Shown piece after piece: positions 37,801-47,482 of a DNA stretch of 64,000 nucleotides. Each line of letters opens with the position of its first letter. The first letter of the stretch is position 1. A program made the translations under genes and the position numbers. This DNA is from Pirellulales bacterium (GTDB lineage: Bacteria; Planctomycetota; Planctomycetia; Pirellulales; JACPPG01). Where the stretch lies: contig DASYDW010000095.1 in assembly GCA_036499395.1 (NCBI GenBank), positions 147,668-211,667 on the forward strand. Reading direction: 5' to 3'. Under the pieces are notes generated by a model. The model searched no databases and was not told the DNA's origin. It worked only from the letters and a program-made list of their open reading frames with translations.

Positions 37801-39396
37801 ACGCCGGGGGTGGGTTTGATTTCGCCGCCGCCGCATCACGATATTTACTCGATCGAAGATCTGGCGCAACTGATTCACGATTTGAAGAACTCGAATCGCG
37901 ATGCGCGGATCAGCGTAAAGCTCGTGGCCGAGGTCGGCGTTGGCACGGTTGCCGCCGGCGTCGCCAAGGGGAAAAGCGATGTCGTGCTGATCAGCGGACA
38001 CGACGGTGGTACGGGCGCGAGCCCCTATACGTCGATCAAGCATGCCGGCATCCCCTGGGAATTGGGTCTGGCCGAAACGCATCAGGTCCTGGTCAAGAAC
38101 GATCTACGCGGTCGCATCGTCGTGCAAACCGACGGACAGTTGCGTACGCCCCGCGACGTGGCGATTGCCACGATGCTGGGGGCCGAGGAATGGGGAATCG
38201 CCACGGCGGCCCTGGTCTCGGTCGGCTGCATCATGATGCGGAAGTGTCATTTGAACACCTGCCCGGTAGGCATCGCGACGCAAGACGTCGAACTGCGCAA
38301 GAAATTTGCCGGTAAGCCGGAGTACGTCGTCAATTTCTTCTTCATGCTGGCCGAAGGCCTTCGCGAGATCATGGCCTCGCTTGGTATCGCGACCGTCGAA
38401 GAAATGGTCGGGCGCGTCGATTTGCTCGAAACCCGCCAGGCCATCGGGCATTGGAAGGCGCGAGGACTCGACTTCTCGACGATGCTCTTCAAGCCGCAGG
38501 TGCCGGCCAATATCAACACGTATTGTGTCGAGCCGCAGGATCATGGGCTGGATAAATCGCTCGATATGACCATGCTGTTGGATCTGTGCCGTCCGGCGAT
38601 ACAGGACGAGACCCCCGTGGCGTTCGACCTGCCCATTCAGAACACGAATCGCACGGTGGGAACGATCCTCTCCAGCGAGATCACCCGGGCGCACGGCGCG
38701 AAGGGGCTGCCCGAGGATACGATCCAGCTCACTTTCCACGGCAGTGCCGGGCAGAGCATCATGGCCTTCGGCGTGCCGGGCTTGACGGTGCGCGTCGAGG
38801 GTGAAGTCAACGATTACTGCGGCAAGGGTCTGTCCGGCGGCAAAGTGATTGTTTACCCGCCGACGGAGTGCTCGTTCGAGGCCGAGAAGAACATCATCGC
38901 CGGTAACGTCGTCCTGTACGGTGCCACGAGCGGCGAGGTTTACTTGCGGGGCATTGCGGGCGAGCGGTTCTGCGTCCGCAACTCGGGCGCTCACGCGGTC
39001 GTCGAAGGGGTCGGCGACCACGGCTGCGAATACATGACCGGCGGTGTTGCCGTCATTCTCGGTGAGACCGGGCGTAATTTCGCAGCCGGCATGAGCGGTG
39101 GCGTGGCCTACATCCTGGACGAGGAAGGGGGCTTCCCTACACTCGTGAACATGGAGATGGTTGAGCTCGAATCGCTCGACGATGTCGAAGATCAAAAGGT
39201 CGTGCTCGACCTGGTGCGCAAGCACGTGCAGTACACGGCCAGCGCACGTGGACAATATGTGTTGGATAACTGGGAACAATTAATCTCGAAGTTCGTCAAG
39301 GTTATGCCGCTCGATTACAAACGGGCCCTGGCGGGCATGAAGAAAGCCGCGGCCGGCAAGGCTGCCGGAGAGCTGGAAGAGGTGGCCCATGGGTGA
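34807..39396 (+). CDS. gltB: Glutamate synthase (NADPH) large subunit
   Basis: A 1529-residue enzyme transferring the glutamine amide to 2-oxoglutarate. Class II glutamine amidotransferase domain with nucleophile Cys26 (EHDACGVGF) after a short propeptide-like N-terminus. Central domain, FMN-binding synthase domain ([45 protein letters not shown]), the [3Fe-4S] site [18 protein letters not shown], and the C-terminal beta-helix ([20 protein letters not shown]). Complete, of normal length. ATG 34807 was chosen; it leaves 25 residues before the catalytic Cys. It overlaps gltD by 8 bp. Confidence 0.96.
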   Translation: MSSHPRNAGLPVREGLYDPANEHDACGVGFVVHMRGEKSHQIVRSGLEILVNLTHRGACGCDPLTGDGAGILTQIPHDFFVAKCKELGISLPAPGEYGVGTVFLPPDPTERQACQRRLDELIEAEGQRLLGWRDVPIDNAHIGQSAREVEPFIRQVFVARGAKTTADMFEWKLYVIRKQLESSIRGSNLSQKAYCYVPTLSSQVIVYKGLMLADQVQLFYGDLADERFVSALALVHQRYSTNTFPTWDLAQPFRYLAHNGEINTVRGNVNWMHARQSMLASKQYGDDLRKIFPVCTPDGSDSAMFDNALELLVLTGRSLPQSMSMLIPEPWAGHESMPDDKRAFYEYQACLMEPWDGPASMAFTDGKVIGAVLDRNGLRPSRYCVTKQGLVIMASEAGVLKVPPRDVVSKGRLRPGRMFLVDTAKGQIIADDEIKHALAARHPYRQWIDTHQINLADLPDPATSNGHKTNGHADEPLLKLQRTFGYTLEDVRILMMPMAIDGQEAIGSMGNDAPLAVLSDRPQLLYNYFKQLFAQVTNPPLDAIREEIITSMITTIGSEGNLLDESPEQCRLLRLDRPIVTNEELAQIKALNLPGLRSRTLSILFPREEGARGMRRRLDELRREASRAISDGVTLLILSDRGVNHEWVPIPALLATSGMHHHLIREKTRTRCGLIVESGEPREVQHFALLTAYGAGAINPYLALATLDQLHAEGYVADSYTIEKLHKSFVKAGVKGLLKVMSKMGISTQQSYRGAQIFEAIGLNADFVDEFFTRTASRIQGIGLEAVAEEALRRHEHAFPRAKVPETLDLDVGGQYQWRRKGEAHLFNPEVVAKLQHSTRLNSREDFQKYCQAIDDQQRQLLTLRGLLEFKKAEHPIPLDAVEPAATIVKRFATGAMSYGSISKEAHETLAIAMNRLGAKSNTGEGGEDPARYHPDANGDRRSSAIKQVASGRFGVTSEYLVSAQELQIKMAQGAKPGEGGQLPGHKVDNEIARIRHSTPGVGLISPPPHHDIYSIEDLAQLIHDLKNSNRDARISVKLVAEVGVGTVAAGVAKGKSDVVLISGHDGGTGASPYTSIKHAGIPWELGLAETHQVLVKNDLRGRIVVQTDGQLRTPRDVAIATMLGAEEWGIATAALVSVGCIMMRKCHLNTCPVGIATQDVELRKKFAGKPEYVVNFFFMLAEGLREIMASLGIATVEEMVGRVDLLETRQAIGHWKARGLDFSTMLFKPQVPANINTYCVEPQDHGLDKSLDMTMLLDLCRPAIQDETPVAFDLPIQNTNRTVGTILSSEITRAHGAKGLPEDTIQLTFHGSAGQSIMAFGVPGLTVRVEGEVNDYCGKGLSGGKVIVYPPTECSFEAEKNIIAGNVVLYGATSGEVYLRGIAGERFCVRNSGAHAVVEGVGDHGCEYMTGGVAVILGETGRNFAAGMSGGVAYILDEEGGFPTLVNMEMVELESLDDVEDQKVVLDLVRKHVQYTASARGQYVLDNWEQLISKFVKVMPLDYKRALAGMKKAAAGKAAGELEEVAHG

Positions 39397-40882
39397 TATT
39401 CGCGGCTTCATGCAATTCGGTCGTCGGCAATATGACGAAGAGCCTGCCGATGCGCGCGTCAAGCATTACAACGAATTCCTGCGCGTGCTGCCGAGTGAAG
39501 AGATTCGCCGGCAAGGCGCGCGCTGTATGGATTGCGGCGTTCCCTTCTGCCATACCGGCTGTCCGCTGGGGAACATCATTCCGGACTTCAACGACCTTGT
39601 CTATCGCGATCGTTGGCGCGAGGCGCTGGCCCGACTGCACGCCACGAATAACTTTCCGGAGTTCACGGGCCGGGTCTGTCCCGCTCCTTGCGAGACGGCT
39701 TGCGTGCTGGGGATCAACGAAGATCCGGTGTCGATCAAGCAGATCGAAATGTCGATCGCGGATCGCGGTTTCGACGAAGGTTGGATCACGCCCGAGCCGC
39801 CTGAAGTCCGCACCGGCAAGCGCGTGGCGGTCGTCGGTGGCGGTCCGGCCGGACTGGCCGCGGCGCAGCAATTGAACCGGGCCGGGCATTATGTCACGGT
39901 CTTCGAGCGGGCCGATCGTCCCGGCGGTTTGCTGATGTACGGAATTCCCGATTTCAAACTGCAGAAAGATCGCGTCTGGCGACGCATCCGCCAGTTGGAA
40001 AACGAAGGGGTCGAGTTCCGCTGCAACGCGAACGTCGGTGTGAACGTCGAGACCGCGCAATTGCGCGACGAATACGACGCCATGCTGTTGACCGGCGGCG
40101 CTACGCAGCCACGCGATTTGCCGATTCCCGGCCGCAACCTGCCGGGCATCTACTTCGCGATGGAATTTCTGCCGCAGCAGAACAAACGCAACCAGGGGGA
40201 CAAGATCCCTGCGGATATTTCGCTGTTGGCCACGGGCAAGGATGTGATCATCATCGGCGGCGGCGATACGGGGAGCGACTGCACCGGCACGTCGAATCGT
40301 CACGGCGCAAAAAGCGTTACGCAATTCGAGCTGCTGCCGAAGCCGCCCGATCTTGGGTATTTCCCCCGCGCCAACGAACGGCCGGTCAATACGCCCTGGC
40401 CGTACTGGACGATGATGATGCGCACCAGCAGCTCGCACAAGGAAGGTTGCGATCGTCACTGGAGCATCCTCACCAAGGAATTCCAGGCTGACGAGAAGGG
40501 ACGCGTCAAGAATCTCGTCACGGTCGAGATCGAATGGTATGTCGACGAACAAGGACGGCAACAATTCAAGGAAATGCCAGGTACGACGAAAGCCTGGCCT
40601 TGTCAGTTAGTCCTCCTGGCGATGGGCTTTTTAGGACCCGAGAAGAAAGGCGCGATCGCTGACCTGGACCTCGCTCTCGATGGGCGAGGGAACGTCAAGT
40701 GCGACGCCAATTACATGTCGAGCGTCGACGGCGTGTTTGCCGCCGGCGATATCCGACGTGGGCAATCGCTCGTCGTGTGGGCCATCCACGAGGGGCGCGA
40801 AGCGGCCCGCGCGGTCGACAAGTACCTGATGGGCGTGAGCTACCTGCCCAGCGTTAACGCCGGCGACTTCGCCTGGAAATAG
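39389..40882 (+). CDS. gltD: Glutamate synthase (NADPH) small subunit
   Basis: A 497-residue flavoprotein that passes electrons from NADPH to GltB. The N-terminal region binds two [4Fe-4S] clusters ([30 protein letters not shown]). The FAD Rossmann motif [15 protein letters not shown] and NADPH motif [12 protein letters not shown] are intact; [14 protein letters not shown] closes the FAD site. The start ATG lies inside the gltB end (ATGGGTGA), with GGAAGAGG as ribosome site in gltB, which indicates translational coupling. Confidence 0.96.
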   Translation: MGDIRGFMQFGRRQYDEEPADARVKHYNEFLRVLPSEEIRRQGARCMDCGVPFCHTGCPLGNIIPDFNDLVYRDRWREALARLHATNNFPEFTGRVCPAPCETACVLGINEDPVSIKQIEMSIADRGFDEGWITPEPPEVRTGKRVAVVGGGPAGLAAAQQLNRAGHYVTVFERADRPGGLLMYGIPDFKLQKDRVWRRIRQLENEGVEFRCNANVGVNVETAQLRDEYDAMLLTGGATQPRDLPIPGRNLPGIYFAMEFLPQQNKRNQGDKIPADISLLATGKDVIIIGGGDTGSDCTGTSNRHGAKSVTQFELLPKPPDLGYFPRANERPVNTPWPYWTMMMRTSSSHKEGCDRHWSILTKEFQADEKGRVKNLVTVEIEWYVDEQGRQQFKEMPGTTKAWPCQLVLLAMGFLGPEKKGAIADLDLALDGRGNVKCDANYMSSVDGVFAAGDIRRGQSLVVWAIHEGREAARAVDKYLMGVSYLPSVNAGDFAWK

Positions 40883-41576
40883 AGCAAGCTCTCGATTGCT
40901 GTGTGCGGCGGCGGCTCGGGGAAGGTGATCCCGGTCTGCGCCCGGCAGGCGTAGCTAATGGTCGCGCTGTAAACGCTGCTGCGACGCAGGGTCGATGCCC
41001 CCCCGTTCGGAATCGGGGCTCTCTCTCACGGCATCCCATCGGCCCTCCTGATTTGGATCTCGCTTGAGTAATGCACGCTGCGAGGTGCGCAATCGTCGGC
41101 ACTTTCCACCTTTCCGCCAGGGGGACTCGGTCTCTCGTGGTCCGGCCCTGCTGGAAAAACCCCAGCCTGCGGTTCCTGGCTGTCCTAACGAATCGCGGCA
41201 TGCTAAGCCGTGATGTTTTAACTACATGTGAAATTGATGAATATGTAAGATTTCTGCTTGCCCCTGAGTTTCTTTATTACTATTTTGAGGGCAGTAAGCG
41301 GGTCAAACGTTAGGGGGGCGATCCGCAACGTTGTCCTGTCGGATTTCGCGGCAGGAGGTCGGGCACGCGTTGTGGGAGTTCGCCTTAGAGCCTGAGTATG
41401 CTCAGGGGGCGCCTCGCCAGTCGATCCGTCGGCGGTCAGCTCCCTGTTCTCGTGGTATTCGCCCCACTTCCTGCGCGCTCTCCGCGAGATGACCCAATCA
41501 AGGTTTTCATCGTCGACCGGTGCTTTTGCGCCGGCGGAACTAGAGAGGCCGCGTAGCTTTATAAAGGAGACCGCTA
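40883..41576 (+). other. Long intergenic region between gltD and PEP-CTERM gene
   Basis: About 690 bp with no supported gene. An AT-rich island occupies about 41211-41310 in otherwise GC-rich sequence and probably holds the promoter and 5' leader of the PEP-CTERM gene. A weak terminator-like hairpin is at 41192-41219. Confidence 0.4.
41192..41219 (+). terminator. Weak terminator-like hairpin
   Basis: ATCGCGGC (41192-41199) pairs with GCCGTGAT (41207-41214) with one G-U pair and a 7-nt loop; GTTTT follows. It is about 310 bp past gltD, so the link to that operon is uncertain. Confidence 0.3.
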
Positions 41577-42392
41577 ATGATTCGCACCTTCGCACACTTT
41601 GTGTTTTTGTCCGTCGCGCTATGCGCGCAAATGACTTTTGCCAGTGGGCTCGTTATCGGCACCTGGAATTCGACGCGCGCCGGCATCGCCAATATTCCCA
41701 CTGGCGAGTTCTCGACGCAGGCCGTGGCTTCGCTCGAAACCAACTTTCCCGGCATGAGCTTCAAGACAACGACGACGCTGACCCCGCAATTCTTTCAAGG
41801 GGTCAACATGTTGTTTATCGATACCGCACAGACCGACAGCGTTCCGATCACGCCTCTTTCGTCCAGCGAGCAATCGGCGCTTCTGAATTTCGTTAAAGGT
41901 GGCGGCAGCGCATTTCTGTTGACCGAAGGGTACGCTCCCTTTGTGCAAGCATCCCAATCGGTTCTCGCCCCTTTTGGCATCACGATCGCGGACGATAACC
42001 TCGACGGTCTGATGGCCGGCAATCCGGTTAACGAGCCGAATCCGATTTTTGACGGTCCCTACGGCAGCACGGCGTCAATCCTGCTGTATGGTGCCGGTGA
42101 CTATCCCAACCTCGGCCCCCATGCGACCTCGCTTGCCGACAATGCGATCAACGGCCTGCCAGTCATGGCCGTGATTCCGCCGCATGCGCTCAGCCCAACG
42201 AGCGGGGCCGTGGTGATGGTGGCTGACTCAACGTCCTTTATTGACGTGGCGGCCGGCGGCGCATTCACCGAATTCGAGCCGCTGTTCTTGAACACCGTCA
42301 CCTATCTGACGACGCCTGAACCGGGCTCGTTGGCGCTTGCCTTGTTGGGTGGCGCCGTGCTCGTCGGGGTGGCGGGACGCCGTCGGCGGTAG
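41577..42392 (+). CDS. PEP-CTERM sorted exoprotein
   Basis: A 271-residue protein. Signal peptide about 1-22 (MIRTFAHFVFLSVALCAQMT). The body (GLVIGTWNSTRAGIANI ... FKGGGSAFLLTEGYAPF is the style of a glutamine-amidotransferase-like/ThuA-like Rossmann fold, weakly). The C-terminal sorting tag is complete: PEP at 247-249, a hydrophobic stretch LALALLGGAVLVGVAG, and GRRRR. Such proteins are processed by an exosortase and remain at the surface or in extracellular matrix. AAAGGAGA sits 6 nt before the ATG. No exosortase is in the window. The function of the body is unknown. Confidence 0.8.
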   Translation: MIRTFAHFVFLSVALCAQMTFASGLVIGTWNSTRAGIANIPTGEFSTQAVASLETNFPGMSFKTTTTLTPQFFQGVNMLFIDTAQTDSVPITPLSSSEQSALLNFVKGGGSAFLLTEGYAPFVQASQSVLAPFGITIADDNLDGLMAGNPVNEPNPIFDGPYGSTASILLYGAGDYPNLGPHATSLADNAINGLPVMAVIPPHALSPTSGAVVMVADSTSFIDVAAGGAFTEFEPLFLNTVTYLTTPEPGSLALALLGGAVLVGVAGRRRR

Positions 42393-42453
42393 ACGGTTGC
42401 CGTCCGCGAGTGGCGTTTTTGGCGTCGAGGGGCGTGATACACTGGAACGAGGT

Positions 42454-43944
42454 GTGTCATTGCCCCTCCGGCGAGTTCTCGTCTTGTCGCGAGCTTTCGT
42501 ATCACTGATCATGTGCGCCGCGCTTTTGCCTGGCCTTGCGCCAGGCGAAGCGCCGGCGCGCGTCGTGTCGGGGGATATCGGTACCCGGCACGCGGCGGCA
42601 AGGGTGAAGTTCGCGAAGAAGCTGGCTGAGCTGGCCGAATGGGCTGACGGTCAGAATCTGCCGGCCGAGGCAAAAATCTCGCGCAGCTGGCTGCCAGCGG
42701 CCGAGCCGAATCGGATCGCCCTGGCATGCCGGCCCGCACCGGGTGACACGGCCGAGTTGCCGGAATCGAGCTCGGATGAGTGGCGCGCGCGTTTTCAGAA
42801 GCTGCGTACAGCGCAGGCGGCAGAGCTATTTGCGCTGGCCGAGGAGGCCGCCGAGCATGGTCACGCTGCCGCGGCGTTTCCGCTATTGGTCGAGGTGATC
42901 CGCGACGAGCCGGGACACGAGCGAGCACGCAAGATCCTCGGCTATGAACTGCACGAGGGGCGTTGGCTGACGCCGTTCGAAATCGCGAAGGCCAACGACG
43001 GACAGGCGTGGGATTCGCGCTTCGGCTGGCTGCCTGCAAAGTATGTGACCCGATACGAGGCGGGCGAACGGTATTACAACAACCGCTGGATCACGGCCGA
43101 GGAAGACCAGCGATCGCGTGCCGATCCGCGCAAGGGTTGGGATGTCGTCACCGAGCATTACAACATCCATACCACGCACAGCCTGGAAGAAGGGGTGCGG
43201 TTGGCGACGCGTCTGGAGCGGTTGTATGACGCCTGGCAGCAGATGTTCACCGGCTTCTACGCGACTGACGCTCAGCTGGCGCGGCGCTTCAAATTGCAGG
43301 CCGCGACGCACACCATGCCGCAACGGCATCGCGTAATGTATTTCCGCGATCGCGAGGAATATATCAAGGCGCTCGAAAAGGAAGAGCCCGGCATTCGCGT
43401 CAGCACTGGTTATTACCTGGCGAACAAGAAGACGGCTTACTTCTATGCGGGCGACGAGGACGGCGAGACGAATCTGTATCACGAGGCGACGCACCAATTG
43501 TTCACCGAGCTGGGAAAGACCGTGCGCGACATGGGGCGCGACGGAAACTTCTGGGCCGTCGAAGGAATCGCTTGCTTCATGGAATCGCTTACCGAGGGGG
43601 GCGGTTGGCATTTGCTCGGCGGCAGCGACGCGGTGCGATTGCAGGACGCGCGGCATCGGCTGCTGGTCGACAATTATTACGTGCCGCTCGCAGAGCTTAC
43701 GGCTCTCGGCATGGAACAGCTCAAGCGCGATCCCAATATCGCGATGCTCTACAGCCAGTCTGCAGGGATGACGTATTTCTTGATGTTCGCCGACCACGGG
43801 CGCTATCGAGCGCCGCAGGTCGCGTATCTGGCCGCGATTTATCGCGGCGCCGCGCGCCCTGGCACACTGGCCGAGGTATGCCGATCGACGAACGAAGAGC
43901 TCGACGACCAATATCGCACGTACCTCGAAAGTGTCGACGAATAA
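42454..43944 (+). CDS. DUF1570-like secreted putative metallopeptidase
   Basis: A 496-residue protein from GTG 42454, which has GGAACGAGG upstream. An ATG at 42337 lies inside the previous gene and gives a less credible N-terminus. Signal-like segment about 8-33. Middle (110-225): helical region resembling tetratricopeptide content, with ILGYELHEGRWLTPFE and RWITAEED. The C-terminal half has HEATHQ (343-348) and WAVEGIACFMESL (E370), the HExxH...E gluzincin arrangement. Substrate unknown. The order of domains recalls planctomycete DUF1570 proteins with an N-terminal stretch that measures peptide or envelope ligands, but that is inference. Confidence 0.72.
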   Translation: MSLPLRRVLVLSRAFVSLIMCAALLPGLAPGEAPARVVSGDIGTRHAAARVKFAKKLAELAEWADGQNLPAEAKISRSWLPAAEPNRIALACRPAPGDTAELPESSSDEWRARFQKLRTAQAAELFALAEEAAEHGHAAAAFPLLVEVIRDEPGHERARKILGYELHEGRWLTPFEIAKANDGQAWDSRFGWLPAKYVTRYEAGERYYNNRWITAEEDQRSRADPRKGWDVVTEHYNIHTTHSLEEGVRLATRLERLYDAWQQMFTGFYATDAQLARRFKLQAATHTMPQRHRVMYFRDREEYIKALEKEEPGIRVSTGYYLANKKTAYFYAGDEDGETNLYHEATHQLFTELGKTVRDMGRDGNFWAVEGIACFMESLTEGGGWHLLGGSDAVRLQDARHRLLVDNYYVPLAELTALGMEQLKRDPNIAMLYSQSAGMTYFLMFADHGRYRAPQVAYLAAIYRGAARPGTLAEVCRSTNEELDDQYRTYLESVDE

Positions 43945-44126
43945 CACCGCGTCGGCTGGCGTCCTGTGCCTCGTGGTTTTCGATAACCGGCTGAAGTTTG
44001 AGGCGGGCGTTCTCGCGGCCCCATTTCCCTCGCTGGCGCTTCGGGCTAATGTGGGATGCGCACCGAGCGTTTTTCGGTGCCACGGCTATTCCGAAATCCG
44101 TCATTCGCCATTCACGGAGTTTTTTC

Positions 44127-44906
44127 GTGCGCCCTTGGAAGCTTGCCGAGACGAACTACGCGTATGTGAAAGACAATGCATTCCAGGTAGCAGTGCTGCC
44201 GCTGGGGGCGACCGAGCCGCACAATTTGCACCTCCCCTACGGCACTGACACGATCGAAGGGGACGTGGTGGGAGAGGAAATCTGCCAGGCCGCGCACGAT
44301 CGGGGGGCGAAGGTCATCCTGTTGCCGACAATCCCCTATGGCACCGAAACGAACCAGATCGCTTACCCACTGTCGATGAACGTCAATCCGTCGACGCTGG
44401 CCGCGGTGATTCGTGACCTGGTCGAATCGCTGGCGCGGCATGACATCCGCAAGGTGGTGTTGCTGAACAGCCACGGCGGCAATGATTTGAAGCCGATTCT
44501 GCGCGAGCTATACGGCAAGACTTCGGCGCAGCTGTTTTTGTGCAATTGGTACAAGGTGCTGGCCGACGTCGAGCACGAAATCTTCGACGATCCCGGCGAT
44601 CACGCCGGCGAAATGGAGACGTCGTTCATCCTGGCCTATCGGCCCGACCTGGTGGCCCGACGTCCCGATGGCACGCTGGCCGCGGACGACGGCGCGATGG
44701 CCGTTACGAAATTCGATGCGGTGAATCGTGGGTGGATCTCGATCACCCGTCCCTGGCACTTGCTGACGACCAACACCGGGGCAGGTAATCCGCACGCCGC
44801 CACGGCCGAAAAGGGGCACGCCATGATGAAGCTGCTGGTCGAGCGGCTGGCCCAATTTCTGGTTGAACTTTCGGCGGCACCGTTGGACGAGCGTTTTCCG
44901 TATTGA
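44127..44906 (+). CDS. Creatininase-family amidohydrolase
   Basis: A 259-residue cytoplasmic enzyme from GTG 44127, preceded by GGAG (44116). Metal motif GATEPHNLHLPYGTD (E30, H32 or H35, D41), then VVLLNSHGGND and DHAGEMETS, are the creatininase signatures of the two-metal site. Family members hydrolyse creatinine, act in riboflavin/F420 or mycofactocin biosynthesis, or open other lactam rings. Substrate cannot be assigned here. The frame upstream of the GTG (to 43998) is Arg/Phe-rich and unlike the family. Confidence 0.83.
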   Translation: MRPWKLAETNYAYVKDNAFQVAVLPLGATEPHNLHLPYGTDTIEGDVVGEEICQAAHDRGAKVILLPTIPYGTETNQIAYPLSMNVNPSTLAAVIRDLVESLARHDIRKVVLLNSHGGNDLKPILRELYGKTSAQLFLCNWYKVLADVEHEIFDDPGDHAGEMETSFILAYRPDLVARRPDGTLAADDGAMAVTKFDAVNRGWISITRPWHLLTTNTGAGNPHAATAEKGHAMMKLLVERLAQFLVELSAAPLDERFPY

Positions 44907-45100
44907 AGGACCGGTAGTCGGTAGGCAAAGAGAATTTGCTCGGTCGCCCGTCGCGAAGCGCCTGCCGTCGTCGAATTGTTCGTCCGCCCCCGGCTCCGCA
45001 GCTGCTCGTCGTGTGACTATAATAGGCCTCGCTGCCTGGAACGGTCGTTCCGCTTTCGAAGTCGCCTCGCCCCCATTGACCCGCGTACTCGGAGAGACCG

Positions 45101-46939
45101 TTGTTTGCCGGACCTGTCTTCAGCCGCGAGGTGATAAGCGCGCCTCGCCGGCCGAGACTTTATGCCTGGCGCGCGGCCTACGTCGGTGGGCTGCTGGTCC
45201 TCTTGAGCACGGCCTGGCAGGTGCTGACCGGCACGCAGAACATTTCGGACACCGGTGAGCTGGCTCGTTTCGGCGTCATGTCGTTTCAGATTCTTGCTCC
45301 GCTGCAATTGGCGGTGGCCCTGTTTTTCGCGGCCCTCTCCTCGGCCGGCGCCGTGGCCGTCGAAAAAGATCGGCGCACGCTCGATCTGTTGCTTTTGACG
45401 CGGCTATCGAACGTCGAGCTCGTGCTGGGAAAGCTGTTTTCCAGCCTGCTATCGATCGCGTCGCTGATACTGGCGGCGCTGCCGTTCTTCATGCTGTTGG
45501 CGTTGCTCGGTGGCGTATCGTTCGCGCAGATCGGTCGTGTCGTGGCGGTCGCATTTGCCAGTGCCATCGCGGCAGGCAGCCTGGGGACTTTGCTCGCCTT
45601 TTGGCGTGAAAAGACCTTTCAAGCCTTGGCGACCACTTTGTTGGCGGTCGTCCTCTGGCTGGCGCTCGGCGAGGCTTTGGCGGCCGGTGCCCTCGGAACG
45701 GAGCTGGCGGGCGCACCCGCGGGCACCTGGGCGGCGGCGATCAGTCCATTGCGCGCCACACTGTCGGCGACACAGTCGTTTATCGATCGCGGCGAGGGGC
45801 CGGCAGGTTTGCTGGGGCAGATCGCTCCGGCGGATCTGTTTTTAATCATCGCGGGCGCACTGACCGTCGTGCTCAACGGTCTGGCCATCGGTCTGGTGCG
45901 GGTATGGAATCCGTCGCGCGAAGCGCGTCCGCCCGTGCTCGAAGACGAAGGTCACGCCGTACGGTCGGCCGGCGGCGAACATCATTGGCGCCTGGCCACG
46001 GCAAATTCTACGGCAGCGTCGGACGCGACTGGCGCCACCGCCAAGCCAGCACGCCGTCACGGTCGCACGCGACGTGTATGGGACAATCCCGTTCTATGGC
46101 GCGAAGTCTGCACCTGGGCCTACGGCCGAAGGATGTTGCTGGTGCGTTTAGCCTACCTGGTGATCTTCGCCGCGTCGGCGAGCGGGTTGTACCTGACGAT
46201 TGCCCAGCAGCGTACGCCGTCGATGGCCGCGATTGCGCTACCGATCGTGCCGTTGCTGGTGCTTAGCCTGGCGCTGATTAACGTGCAGGCAGTGACGTCG
46301 CTGACGGCCGAGCGCGATGCGCGAGCGCTGGATTTGCTGCTGGTCACGGACCTGACGCCGCGCGAATTCATCTTCGGCAAGTTAGCCGGCGCCCTGTACA
46401 ACACCAAAGAAATGTTGCTGCTGCCGATGACGCTTTGCAGCTATTTATGGTGGGCCGAGCAGATCAGTCTCGAGAACCTGGTTTATTTGCTCAGCGGCTG
46501 GCTGGTGATGGTCGGCTTCGTAACCATGCTGGGCGTGCATTGCGGCATGAACTACGCGAACAGTCGTGCCGCGATCGCGGTTAGCGTCGGTACGGTATTC
46601 TTCCTGTTCATCGGCATCGCGACCTGCATGCGGATCATGGTCGCGTTCAGTGGCTCGTTCCAACTGCAACTGCAGCCGTTTCTAGCCTTCATGGTCGGCG
46701 GGGGCATCGGCTTGCTGGTTGCCCTAGGGTGGCGCAATGCGTCGAGTGCGATTTGGATCGCGGCGTTCGCTTGCCCGTTCCTGACGTTCTACGCGCTGAC
46801 CAGCTTTCTGTTGAATTACACGCTGGCGGTGCTGCTGGTCGTGGCCGCGGCCTACGGCTTTGCGACGGCGGCGATGCTGGTGCCGGCCCTGTACGAATTT
46901 GACGTTGCCACGGGGCGCACCGGCGCGGATGAAGGCTGA
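45101..46939 (+). CDS. Double ABC-2-type permease
   Basis: A 612-residue inner-membrane protein starting at TTG 45101, with GGAGAG at the right distance and no in-frame ATG nearby. Two ABC-2-like halves: residues about 20-265 (FFAALSSAGAVAVEKDRRTL, then DLLLLTRLSNVELVLGKLFS) and about 325-600 (ALINVQAVTSLTAERDARAL, then DLLLVTDLTPREFIFGKLAG). Each has the characteristic E-x-D/R-x-x-x-L-D-L-L loop after the second helix. An about 60-residue polar linker contains Ala/Thr/His. It resembles a tandem duplication of one permease. The ATPase partner is not adjacent. Confidence 0.8.
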   Translation: MFAGPVFSREVISAPRRPRLYAWRAAYVGGLLVLLSTAWQVLTGTQNISDTGELARFGVMSFQILAPLQLAVALFFAALSSAGAVAVEKDRRTLDLLLLTRLSNVELVLGKLFSSLLSIASLILAALPFFMLLALLGGVSFAQIGRVVAVAFASAIAAGSLGTLLAFWREKTFQALATTLLAVVLWLALGEALAAGALGTELAGAPAGTWAAAISPLRATLSATQSFIDRGEGPAGLLGQIAPADLFLIIAGALTVVLNGLAIGLVRVWNPSREARPPVLEDEGHAVRSAGGEHHWRLATANSTAASDATGATAKPARRHGRTRRVWDNPVLWREVCTWAYGRRMLLVRLAYLVIFAASASGLYLTIAQQRTPSMAAIALPIVPLLVLSLALINVQAVTSLTAERDARALDLLLVTDLTPREFIFGKLAGALYNTKEMLLLPMTLCSYLWWAEQISLENLVYLLSGWLVMVGFVTMLGVHCGMNYANSRAAIAVSVGTVFFLFIGIATCMRIMVAFSGSFQLQLQPFLAFMVGGGIGLLVALGWRNASSAIWIAAFACPFLTFYALTSFLLNYTLAVLLVVAAAYGFATAAMLVPALYEFDVATGRTGADEG

Positions 46940-47026
46940 CGAATCTGCTTCGCGATTCGTATCTTTTGCCACGGGCGCCGCCGCGATGCGGTCGGCGCGG
47001 AAACATCGCCTGGCTCCGGCTATCGA

Positions 47027-47269
47027 CTAACGGTGATAGCCCAGCGACTTGACCACGGCCAGCATTTCATCGTGCGTGATGAAGCGCCGACGGTGCATCA
47101 GCTTGTAGGCGTCGATCGCACGCGCCAATTCCCGGCCATCGGGGGTGAGCTCGTCATGGCTGTCGGCGAACTGCCGGCGTTCCCGCCCGGGCGGCCCATC
47201 GAAGGAGTTTGAACTGCGGCGATCGATAAACGTATCGGGACCCGCGGTCAATGCTTCGGGCATGCCCAT
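47027..47269 (-). CDS. Small conserved planctomycete-type protein
   Basis: An 80-residue protein from ATG 47269, with GAGGAG 7 nt upstream. The first half is Pro/Ser/Arg-rich; the second half ELARAIDAYKLMHRRRFITH then DEMLAVVKSLGYHR is well conserved in planctomycetes by my recollection. It is a compact helical domain, possibly DNA- or nucleotide-binding. Function unknown. No membrane segment or signal peptide. Confidence 0.65.
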   Translation of the reverse strand: MGMPEALTAGPDTFIDRRSSNSFDGPPGRERRQFADSHDELTPDGRELARAIDAYKLMHRRRFITHDEMLAVVKSLGYHR

Positions 47270-47482
47270 TCCATACTCCTCGTGAATTGATCCCGCCCTT
47301 GATTCTGTCCGCGCCTGCGCAGGCGCGTCTTGTGTGTTGGGGCGGCAGGCGGCCCGCAGAAACATACGTCGGGCGCAAGGTATCGTCAAAATCGTGCCAG
47401 CGGCGCCGGATCCGCGAAACCGGACGTAACGATTATGCCGGAGGCGATCATCCTCGTGAGGGATTCTCCCGTGGGCGAGGGC

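Noticed and set aside
38104..39279. Long antisense open frame within gltB (391 residues)
   Set aside because: Long antisense frames are expected opposite strongly biased GC-rich genes; the translation has no recognisable domain and gltB is complete on the other strand.
44030..44057. CCCTCGCTGGCGCTTCGGGC, resembling a dispersed intergenic repeat
   Set aside because: Only one copy is in this window, so repetition cannot be shown here.
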